Part shown: piece after piece, positions 57,619 to 64,000 of the stretch
How the letters are laid out: every line of letters begins with the position of its first letter
How positions within the stretch are numbered: the first letter of the stretch is position 1
Source of the DNA: Streptacidiphilus albus JL83
GTDB taxonomy: Bacteria > Actinomycetota > Actinomycetes > Streptomycetales > Streptomycetaceae
Assembly: GCF_000744705.1 (NCBI RefSeq)
Contig: NZ_JQML01000001.1
Location: 1,178,001-1,242,000, forward strand
Length of the DNA: 64,000 nt
Direction: 5' to 3'
Notes under the pieces: generated by a model
Told to the model about the DNA's origin: nothing
The model's input: only the letters and a program-made list of their open reading frames with translations
The model's database searches: none
Translations under genes and position numbers: made by a program

Positions 57619-60186
57619 ATGCTCAAGGCGACACTGCGCGGATTCCTGGCCCACCGGGGGCGGTTGTTCCTGTCCCTGCTCGCGGTCGTGCTCTCGGTCG
57701 CCTTCGTGACCGGCACCCTGATCTTCACCGACACCATCGGCAGCACCTTCGACCGGCTGTTCGCCAACACCTCGGCCGATGTCAGCGTCACCCCGCAGAG
57801 CACCCAGTCGACCGGCGGGACCAACCTGTCCGGCGCGGTGGCGACGGAGTCCGACGCCCTGGTCGCCAAGGTCGCGGCGGTGCCCGGGGTGGCCCGCGCG
57901 GTGCCCCGGGTGAATGTCTCCGGGGTGGTCCTGGTCGACGCGGCCGACCACGACATCGGCTCGGTCAGCGGCGCGCCGAACATCGCCGTCAACTGGCTGC
58001 CGACCTCCAAGTCGGTGGTCGTGCTGACCTCCGGCAGCCCGCCGAACGCCGCCGGCGGGGCCGTGATCGACGCCGACACGGTGAAGAAGCACCATCTGGT
58101 CATCGGTCAGCAGCTGCGGGTCATCGGCCCGCAGGGCAGCTTCCCGATCACCATGACCGGCATCGCCACCTTCACCACCACCAACCCGGGCGCGACCCTG
58201 GTCTTCCTGGAGACCGGCTTCGCCGAACAGCACCTGCTCGGCCGTCCCGGGCTGATCACCTCGGTCGACGTCACCGCCGCCAAGGGCGTCCCCGATGAGG
58301 TGCTGAAACAGCGGATCGAACCGGTGGTCGGCGGCGACTACCAGGTCAGCACCGCCGCCGAGACCGCGAAGACCACCGGCGAGCAGCTGGGCGCCTTCCT
58401 GAGCGTGGTCAAGGACGCCCTGCTCGGCTTCGCCGGGATCGCCGCCCTGGTCGGCATCTCGCTGATCCTCAACACCTTCTCCATGCTGATCGCCCAGCGC
58501 ACCCGCGAGCTGGGGCTGCTGCGCGCGCTCGGCGCCAGTCGGGAACAGGTGACCCGCTCGGTCATGGCCGAGGCCCTGCTGCTCGGCCTGGTCGGCTCGA
58601 CGCTGGGGCTCGGGCTGGGCTTCGGGCTCGCCCTGGGCCTGATCAAACTGGTCGCCGGGGCCGGCCTGGTACTCAAGGGCAGCGACCTCGTCTTCCGCTG
58701 GCCGACCCCGGTGACCGGCTACGCGGTCGGGATCGTGGTCACCGCCGTCTCCGCCTACCTGCCGGCCCGGCGCGCCTCCCGGGTCTCGCCGATGGCCGCG
58801 CTGCGCGAGGCGGACGCCCCGGAGCAGGGCGCCTCGCTGCGGCCGCGGGCGCTGCTGGGCGGCTCGGTGCTGCTGCTGGGGGCGCTGGCGCTGCTCGGCG
58901 CGGCGGGCCTGCACCGGGCGGGCACGGCGGCACTGCTGCTCGGGGTCGGCGTGCTGCTCACCCTGGTCGGCGTGATCATGACCGGGCCGCTGCTGGCCCG
59001 GCCGGTGATCCGCGGTCTCGGCGGCTGGTTCCCCCGGGCCTTCGGCGCGGTCGGCGCGCTCAGCCAGCGCAATGCGCTGCGCAATCCGCGCCGCACCAGT
59101 GCCACCGCCTCCGCCCTGGTCATCGGCCTGGCCCTGGTCGCGGCGCTGTCGGTGGTCGGCTCGTCCATGGGCGCCTCCTTCGACGAGCAGATCGACAGGA
59201 CCGTGGGCGCGGACCTGATCGTCCAGAACGCGGACGGGCTGCCGTTCCCGACCGAGGTCGCCCGGACGGTCCGGGCGGTGCCCGGGGTCGGCCTGCTGGT
59301 CCGCACCCAGGCCGCGCAGGTCGCGCTGGTCGCGGCGGACGGCAGCGAGCAGCAGGCCACCGCGGTCGGCGCGACGCCCGGCCTGGACCAGGTGCTGCAC
59401 TACACCCTCAGCGCCGGGACGGTCGCGGCCGGGATCGCCCCGGGCGCGGTGATGATCGGCTCCGGCTACGCGACCGCGCACCACCTCGGCCTCGGTTCCT
59501 CGGTCACCGTGCTGTTCCCGGACGAGCAGCGGGGCACCTTCACGGTCGCGGCGGTCGAGTCGCCGCAGACCACCCGGACCGGGATCGGCACCGGCCTGGT
59601 GATGGGGACCGCCTCGCTGGAGCGGTACCTCCCGGGCGTCCTCGACGACGGGCTGTACCTCAACCTGGCCCCCGGCGCCGAGGTCGCCACCGTCAAGGCG
59701 GCGGTCACCGCCGCGCTGGCCGCCGAGCCGCAGGTCCAGGTGCGCGACCTGGCCGACTACAAGGCCCTGATCCGGCAGGAGATCGACGTCCTGCTGAACC
59801 TGGTCTACGGGCTGCTGGCACTGGCCATCATCATCGCGGTGCTGGGCGTGGTGAACACCCTCGCGCTGTCGGTGGTGGAGCGCACCCGGGAGATCGGCCT
59901 GCTCCGGGCGATCGGCCTGTCCCGGCGTCAGCTGCGGCGGATGGTCCGGCTGGAGTCGGTGACCATCGCCCTGTTCGGCGCGGTGCTGGGGCTCGGCCTC
60001 GGCCTGGCGTGGGGGCTGACGGCTCAGCGGCTGCTCGCCCTGAAGGGCATGCAGGCGCTGTCGATCCCGTGGAGCACGGTGCTGTCCGTGGTCGTCGGCG
60101 CGGGCCTGGTCGGACTGCTGGCCGCGCTCGGCCCGGCGCTGCGGGCCTCGCGGATGAACGTGCTGGACGCGATCGCCCACGAGTAG
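57619..60186 (+). CDS. FtsX-like permease of a MacB-type ABC transporter
   Basis: 855-residue membrane protein made of two FtsX units: an N-terminal span (about 14-35), an extracytoplasmic MacB-PCD domain (about 40-270), three spans (about 270-400), then a second external region (about 510-700) and three closing spans. EEA-like segments for ATPase contact are RTRELGLLRALGASREQVTRSV (about 293) and RTREIGLLRAIGLSRRQLRRMV (about 755), one per half. It starts 21 bp behind the ATPase gene with GCGAGGAGC as ribosome site. Typical of actinobacteria-specific duplicated FtsX exporters. Confidence 0.93.
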   Translation: MLKATLRGFLAHRGRLFLSLLAVVLSVAFVTGTLIFTDTIGSTFDRLFANTSADVSVTPQSTQSTGGTNLSGAVATESDALVAKVAAVPGVARAVPRVNVSGVVLVDAADHDIGSVSGAPNIAVNWLPTSKSVVVLTSGSPPNAAGGAVIDADTVKKHHLVIGQQLRVIGPQGSFPITMTGIATFTTTNPGATLVFLETGFAEQHLLGRPGLITSVDVTAAKGVPDEVLKQRIEPVVGGDYQVSTAAETAKTTGEQLGAFLSVVKDALLGFAGIAALVGISLILNTFSMLIAQRTRELGLLRALGASREQVTRSVMAEALLLGLVGSTLGLGLGFGLALGLIKLVAGAGLVLKGSDLVFRWPTPVTGYAVGIVVTAVSAYLPARRASRVSPMAALREADAPEQGASLRPRALLGGSVLLLGALALLGAAGLHRAGTAALLLGVGVLLTLVGVIMTGPLLARPVIRGLGGWFPRAFGAVGALSQRNALRNPRRTSATASALVIGLALVAALSVVGSSMGASFDEQIDRTVGADLIVQNADGLPFPTEVARTVRAVPGVGLLVRTQAAQVALVAADGSEQQATAVGATPGLDQVLHYTLSAGTVAAGIAPGAVMIGSGYATAHHLGLGSSVTVLFPDEQRGTFTVAAVESPQTTRTGIGTGLVMGTASLERYLPGVLDDGLYLNLAPGAEVATVKAAVTAALAAEPQVQVRDLADYKALIRQEIDVLLNLVYGLLALAIIIAVLGVVNTLALSVVERTREIGLLRAIGLSRRQLRRMVRLESVTIALFGAVLGLGLGLAWGLTAQRLLALKGMQALSIPWSTVLSVVVGAGLVGLLAALGPALRASRMNVLDAIAHE

Positions 60187-60248
60187 CGGCGGCCCGGGGA
60201 CAGCCGCCGGAACCACTGCCGGATCCGGGGGCGGGACCGGGGGCGGGC

Positions 60249-60680
60249 TCAGCCCAGCGGCTTGGTCCAGCGGCTCCACTGCGGTTCCGGGGCGTAGCCG
60301 GCCGCCCGCCAGGTGTGTCGGCCCAGCTCGTTGTGGTCCAGCACCATGGCGTCGCCCCGGCGGCCGCCGAGGGCGGTGAACCGCCGCTCGGCGGCGGCCA
60401 GCAGCGCGCCGCCGATGCCCTGGCGGCGGGCGTCCGGGGCGACGGCCAGCCGGTAGAGGTGGCAGCGCCAGCCGTCCCAGCCGGCGATCACGGTGCCGAC
60501 GATGCGGCCGTCCCGCTCCGCGATGATCACCGATTCGGCGTCCCGGGCGATCAGCCGGTCCACGCCCTCCGGGTCGTCGCTGATGCTGGTGCCCTCGGCG
60601 GCGGACTTCCAGAAGTCCAGCAGCGCGGCGGTGTCAGCGGGTCCGGCGGTGCGCAGGTGATGATCGTTCAGCTCGCTCAT
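60249..60680 (-). CDS. GNAT-family N-acetyltransferase
   Basis: Acetyl-CoA-dependent acetyltransferase of 143 residues. Motif A with the pyrophosphate loop reads VAPDARRQGIGGALLAAAE (about 82-100, R-x2-G-x-G/A type), and beta-strand 4 is IVGTVIAGWDGWRCHLYRLAV. ATG at 60680 (MSELNDHH) is chosen over a long upstream frame. The acceptor, amine or protein, cannot be deduced. It converges with the ABC permease gene and is divergent from the orphan ISP-type gene. Confidence 0.86.
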   Translation of the reverse strand: MSELNDHHLRTAGPADTAALLDFWKSAAEGTSISDDPEGVDRLIARDAESVIIAERDGRIVGTVIAGWDGWRCHLYRLAVAPDARRQGIGGALLAAAERRFTALGGRRGDAMVLDHNELGRHTWRAAGYAPEPQWSRWTKPLG

Positions 60681-60792
60681 GGGGACATGGATAGCACGGG
60701 AGCCGATCGGCCCTCGAACGCGTTTCGCATCGCGGGCGGTTCCCCCGGTTCGCCGCCGTCCGCTCGCTACCATGGGCGCCGGGAGGTGCCAG

Positions 60793-62088
60793 GTGACCGA
60801 AGCACCGCTGCTCGGTGAGCTGATGCCGTGGTCCGTGCCCGGACTGCGCCTGGGCCGGGGCTGGGTGCGCTCCGCCCACCCGGACGTGCTCACCGCGCGC
60901 TGGCAACGGCTGGCGGACGCCCCGGCCGACCAGCGGTCCGTGCTGTTCGGCGCGAGCCGCGCGCGGACCGTCGACAGCGCCGTCGCCCAGCTGCCCGGCC
61001 AGCGGACGCCCAGCTTCCGGCTGGCCCGCGACCCGGGCCCCTGCCCGGAGCCGGTGCGGATCCGGCACGGCGCCCTCGACCGGCTGTGGCTGCTGCCGGA
61101 CCAGCGGGTGCTGGACGCCGCCCGGCCGGAGCTCTGGCGGGTCGCGGACGCCGCCCAGCTCTTCGCCTGCGTCCAGCCGCCCGGCGTCGGCGGACCGGCC
61201 GTGGCCTTCTCCGCGGAGCTGCCGGACGGCCACCGTCCGGGCCGGGCCCCCGGCCGGATCCATCCGCTCTACCGCCGCCCCGGCGGCCGGGAGCCCAACC
61301 TCGCCCCGGGCCTGACCCGCTATCTGTCCGCGCTGCTGGGCCGGGCAGTGGGCCCGGAGGACCTGCTCGCCTGGACCGCCGCCGTCACCGGCGTCCCGGA
61401 CTCCCCGGGCGCCCCGGACTCCCCCGGTACCGCGCGCCCGGGCGAGGAGGTGCCGGTCCCGCTGACCGGCGACCCGGAGCTGTGGGCGGAGGGCCTGGCC
61501 CTCGGCCACCGGCTGCTCCGGCTGCACACCTTCGGCCGGCACGTCGGTGATCAGCACAGCGGCGGTCAGCACGTCGGTGATCAGCAGAGCGGCGGTCAGC
61601 ACGCCCCGGAGCGCTTCCGGCTGCCGGACGGCCGACGGCCCTTCGTCCGCGAGCGGGTGACCGGCTTCCCGGAGCAGCTCGACCACGACGCCGAGAGCGA
61701 GTCGCTGCTGCTCGGCACCGGCCGGATCGCCCCGGTCCCGCGCGCCGCCTGGGCGGTCGGGACCGCCGGGGTGCCGGTGCTGAGCAGCTGGTTCGCCGCC
61801 CGGAGCATCGACCCGGAGGCCCGTCCCGGCAGCCTGGAGGCGCTCGGCCTCTCGGGCTGGCCACAGCAGTTCACCGCCGAGCTGATCGAGCTGGCCACCG
61901 TGCTGACGCTGCTGGCCGAGCTCCGCCCGCAGCAGGCGGCGCTGCTGCGCCGGCTCCGGGGGGCCGGGATCGGCGCCGCCGAGCTGCGGGAGGCGGGGGT
62001 GCTGCCCGTCCCGGAGCGGGCCCGCCGCCCGGCCTCGGTGCTGAGCCACCGGGAGGAGGGCCCGGAGGGCCAGTTCGCGCTGCTCTGA
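60793..62088 (+). CDS. Orphan type ISP specificity-domain protein
   Basis: 431 residues from GTG at 60793 (GGGAGGTG before it). Sequence blocks such as PLTGDPELWAEGLALGHRLLRLHTFG, PERFRLPDGRRPFVRERV, ESESLLLGTGRIAPVP, GVPVLSSWFAAR and FTAELIELATVLTLLAEL match, from memory, the C-terminal target-recognition part of type ISP restriction-modification enzymes. No helicase, nuclease or methyltransferase (no DPPY motif) part is present here or nearby. Such stand-alone versions are common in Streptomyces with unknown function. A 10-residue repeat HVGDQxSGGQ from a 30-bp DNA repeat (61540-61599) sits in the middle. Confidence 0.68.
   Translation: MTEAPLLGELMPWSVPGLRLGRGWVRSAHPDVLTARWQRLADAPADQRSVLFGASRARTVDSAVAQLPGQRTPSFRLARDPGPCPEPVRIRHGALDRLWLLPDQRVLDAARPELWRVADAAQLFACVQPPGVGGPAVAFSAELPDGHRPGRAPGRIHPLYRRPGGREPNLAPGLTRYLSALLGRAVGPEDLLAWTAAVTGVPDSPGAPDSPGTARPGEEVPVPLTGDPELWAEGLALGHRLLRLHTFGRHVGDQHSGGQHVGDQQSGGQHAPERFRLPDGRRPFVRERVTGFPEQLDHDAESESLLLGTGRIAPVPRAAWAVGTAGVPVLSSWFAARSIDPEARPGSLEALGLSGWPQQFTAELIELATVLTLLAELRPQQAALLRRLRGAGIGAAELREAGVLPVPERARRPASVLSHREEGPEGQFALL
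61540..61599 (+). repeat. In-frame 30-bp tandem repeat
   Basis: Two 30-bp units (61540-61569, 61570-61599) differ by one base and encode HVGDQHSGGQ and HVGDQQSGGQ. The duplication keeps frame and adds a polar loop to the ISP-type protein. Confidence 0.85.
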
Positions 62089-62112
62089 GCGCTCTCCCGC
62101 TCGCCCGCCCGG

Positions 62113-62205
62113 TCAGACGGCCCGTACCTCGACGGTCCGGCCGTCGGGGTCGGTGAGCAGGTGGTGGCCGGGGGCCCGCTGCGGCCGCTGTCCGTACCGC
62201 GGAGT
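62113..62205 (-). pseudogene. C-terminal fragment of a VOC/glyoxalase-like gene
   Basis: The minus strand reads RYGQRPQRAPGHHLLTDPDG then RTVEVRAV and a stop at 62113, much like the end of a vicinal-oxygen-chelate protein (HHLLTDPDG-RTVEV). No start or upstream body is present; the frame is lost before about 62205. It is probably the remnant of a deleted gene between the ISP-type gene and the ROK regulator. Confidence 0.4.
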
Positions 62206-62379
62206 GGCACCCGAGGTCCCGCAGTGTCTCCGTTTGATACCGAAGCGGGTGATGAGCTGCACAGACGCTCGCCGCAGCGGACCGTGCACAGATACGATCC
62301 GCTAACCTCCCGGCACTGTCGCCGGGAGCCCGAACGACAGCCATGGACACCTAGGAACGGCGACGGGGAAGGCGGAGAG

Positions 62380-63558
62380 TTGGCACAGCTCACCGGTGGG
62401 GACTCCTCACTGCTGCGGCGGATCAACTCCGCGGTCACGCTGCACGCGCTGCGCGGCGGGGACGCTCTGACGCTCACCCAGCTGGTCGGCGACACCGGCC
62501 TCTCCCGTCCCACCGTCGAAGGCGTGGTCGAGGGGCTGATCGAGTCGGGCCTCGTCGTCGAGGTCGTCCCGGACAACGATCCGAAGCGCGCGGACAGCGC
62601 CCGTCAGCGGGGCCGTCCGGCCCGGCACTTCCGGTTCCGGGCCGAGGCCGGGCACCTGCTCGGCATCGAGATCGGCACCCACGGCGCCCGCGCGGTGATG
62701 TCGGACCTGACCGGACGGGTGCTCAGCTCCTATGCCCGGCCCATCGACGAGTCCACCGGCGCGACCGAACGGCTGGCGCTGGTCCGGGCGACCGTGGCCG
62801 AACTGCTGCGACGGACCGGGGTCTCCCGCGACACGCTCTGGGCGGTCGGCGTCGGCACCCCCGGCGTGGTCGACGCCGAGGGCGTGGTGCGGCTCGGCAC
62901 GGCGCTGCCCGGCTGGACCGGCCTGGAGCTGGGGGCACGGCTGCGCCGCTCGTTCCGCTGCCCGGTGCTGGTCGAGAACGACGCCAACCTGGCCGCGATC
63001 GGCGAGCACTGGCGCGGCGCGGCGGTCGGCATGGGCGATGTGGTCTTCGTCCTGGCCGGGCTGAGCCCGGGCGCCGGCTCGCTGATCAACGGACGGCTGC
63101 ACCGGGGCTTCGGCGGCGCGGCCGGCGAGATCGGCTCGCTGCACCTGCTGGGTCGCGAGTCCAACCCGGCGCAGCTGCTGTCCGCGCCGAGCAAGCCGAT
63201 CGACCCGTTGGACGAGGCGGCGGTGGCCCGGGTGCTGCGGTTGGCCGAGCAGGGCGACCAGGTCGCGCTGGACGTCCGCGACCGGTTCCTGACCCGGCTG
63301 GTCCGGGACGTGGCGGCGCTGGTGCTGGCCATCGACCCGGAGATCGTGGTGGTCGGCGGCTGGGCGGCGGGGCTCGACGGGATGCTGGAGCCGCTGCGGG
63401 CACAGCTGGTCCGGTTCTGCCTGCGTCCGCCGGAGGTGCGGCTGTCGGCGCTGGGCGACGACGTGATCGCGGTCGGCGCGCTGCGGCTGGCGCTGGAACA
63501 CGCCGAGGAGCAGCTGTTCTCGGTGGACCAGGGGGAGCGGACGCCGGGCGTCGGCTGA
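62380..63558 (+). CDS. ROK-family transcriptional regulator
   Basis: Sugar-responsive repressor of 392 residues. The N-terminal winged helix (about 10-70, RRINSAVTLHALRGGD then LTQLVGDTGLSRPTVEGVVEGL) precedes a ROK kinase-like domain with GIEIGTHGARAVMSDLTG, GVGTPGVVD, VENDANLAAIGEH and the ROK signature around GAGSLINGRLHRGFGGAAGEIG. The cysteine zinc cluster of some ROK proteins is not obvious. TTG at 62380 is the likely start, eight bases after GGGGAAGG. Targets unknown; a bidirectional hairpin terminator follows. Confidence 0.88.
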   Translation: MAQLTGGDSSLLRRINSAVTLHALRGGDALTLTQLVGDTGLSRPTVEGVVEGLIESGLVVEVVPDNDPKRADSARQRGRPARHFRFRAEAGHLLGIEIGTHGARAVMSDLTGRVLSSYARPIDESTGATERLALVRATVAELLRRTGVSRDTLWAVGVGTPGVVDAEGVVRLGTALPGWTGLELGARLRRSFRCPVLVENDANLAAIGEHWRGAAVGMGDVVFVLAGLSPGAGSLINGRLHRGFGGAAGEIGSLHLLGRESNPAQLLSAPSKPIDPLDEAAVARVLRLAEQGDQVALDVRDRFLTRLVRDVAALVLAIDPEIVVVGGWAAGLDGMLEPLRAQLVRFCLRPPEVRLSALGDDVIAVGALRLALEHAEEQLFSVDQGERTPGVG

Positions 63559-63582
63559 CCCGGCCGCCGCAGCGCAGACGAC

Positions 63583-63613
63583 GGGGCCGCCGACACCTGG
63601 TGTCGGCGGCCTC
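63583..63613. terminator. Bidirectional hairpin terminator
   Basis: GGCCGCCGACACC and GGTGTCGGCGGCC are perfect inverted repeats around one T, giving a stem of at least 11 bp. It lies 25 bp after the ROK stop and 15 bp from the GntR stop on the other strand, so it can serve both. Confidence 0.85.
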
Positions 63614-63627
63614 GGGCAGTCGGTGGG

Positions 63628-64000
63628 TCAGGACGCGGCGCGGACCTCGGCCGGGGCGGCGGCGACGACCGGGGCGACCTCGACCAGACCGGACTCGCCG
63701 AAGGTCAGCCGGCAGGTGTCGGCCCGGTAGGTGGAGACGCCGACGGCGGCGACCCGGCCCTCGGCCCGGTAGCGGGCGGTGACCACCAGCACCGGAATGC
63801 CCGGCGGGCGCTCCAGCAGCCGCGCCTGCTCCTCCTCGGCGACGCCGAGCTCCACCGCGCGGGACTCGCCGTCCAGCTCCAGCCGCTGGAGCGTCCGGAG
63901 CACCGAGCGGGCCCGGCTGGAGTCCGCGAGGAAGCCGGGGACGTGCGGCGCAGTGGCCTCGGGGACGTAGAGGATCTCGGTGCCGATGGCCTGACCCTGC
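63628..64000 (-). CDS. GntR-family regulator, UTRA (ligand) domain, partial
   Basis: C-terminal part of a GntR/HutC-type repressor; the N-terminal wHTH lies beyond the right edge. The visible ~124 residues start QGQAIGTEILYVPE and continue ARSVLRTLQRLELDG, EEEQARLLERPPGIPVLVVTA, RYRAEGRVAAVGVSTYRADTC and LTFGE, the pattern of the UTRA sensor domain. An internal GTG at 63903 is not the true start. Such regulators respond to sugar phosphates or amino acids. It shares the hairpin at 63583-63613 with the ROK gene. Confidence 0.82.
   Translation of the reverse strand, partial: QGQAIGTEILYVPEATAPHVPGFLADSSRARSVLRTLQRLELDGESRAVELGVAEEEQARLLERPPGIPVLVVTARYRAEGRVAAVGVSTYRADTCRLTFGESGLVEVAPVVAAAPAEVRAAS

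Noticed and set aside
55510-60279. A 1589-codon open frame on the minus strand
   Set aside because: It runs antisense through the GH18 and ABC exporter genes, has Arg/Gly/Gln-rich composition, no domain motifs and no ribosome site; a shadow of GC-rich coding sequence.

Overview
The window is a 64 kb, very GC-rich stretch with strongly GC3-biased codons, GTG/TTG starts, TetR/SARP/ROK/GntR regulators, a c-di-AMP (ydaO-type) riboswitch before an NlpC/P60 hydrolase, and a MurT-GatD pair. This points to an actinobacterium of the Streptomycetaceae (Streptomyces, Kitasatospora or Streptacidiphilus). Most of it is chromosomal metabolism and regulation. One accessory patch lies at about 31.5-35.3 kb. 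I saw no rRNA, intact insertion sequence or CRISPR array.

Layout. 0-3 kb: three-gene sugar-phosphate operon (SIS isomerase, PfkB kinase, class II aldolase). 3-10 kb: mltG, then a cassette of murB, a TPR regulator with a TTA (bldA) codon, a Nudix gene and a frameshifted dTMP-kinase-like gene around a divergent promoter with four phased direct repeats; then DinB and a membrane protein. 10-17.5 kb: PhzF, an MFS exporter, a giant SARP/NB-ARC/TPR regulator, and divergent from it a bacterial nitric oxide synthase. 17.5-21 kb: sugar ABC importer (two permeases plus a Tat lipoprotein) without its own ATPase. 21-31.5 kb: TetR with acyl-CoA dehydrogenase and thiolase, an epimerase, a GlxA/AraC regulator, an atypical SDR with a zinc knuckle, MaoC, an MBL hydrolase and a TPR protein.

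31.5-35.3 kb: a debris-rich island. It holds a compact array of five tRNA or tRNA-like genes spaced 1-3 nt apart, several with abnormal features. The array abuts a decayed gene end on one side and a ribbon-helix-helix-like gene with a perfect 12-bp inverted-repeat operator on the other. Beyond lie a DUF6879 pair, truncated fragments and a lipoprotein. 35.5-40 kb: an acyl-CoA dehydrogenase and a TetR gene that share the palindrome GTTACC-N3-GGTAAC across 2 kb, flanking a PspA-HigB-like-HigA-like fusion gene. 40-48 kb: peptide deformylase, murT-gatD, pfkA, a 2-hydroxyacid dehydrogenase, a CtaG-like protein, a quinone reductase and Nudix. 48-56.5 kb: riboswitch-controlled NlpC/P60, an oxidoreductase, the biotin genes bioF and bioBAD with a coupled Cys-rich mini-protein, and a GH18 protein overlapping bioD tail to tail. 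56.5-64 kb: MacB/FtsX-type ABC exporter, GNAT, an orphan type ISP specificity-domain protein, a ROK regulator and a partial GntR/UTRA regulator.

The observations I rate highest are the tRNA array, the three-part PspA/toxin/antitoxin-like fusion, the two-locus TetR regulon, and a recurring pattern of short tandem repeats at gene 3' ends whose repeat unit often carries the stop codon. Family assignments are from recognised motifs only; no database search was run.
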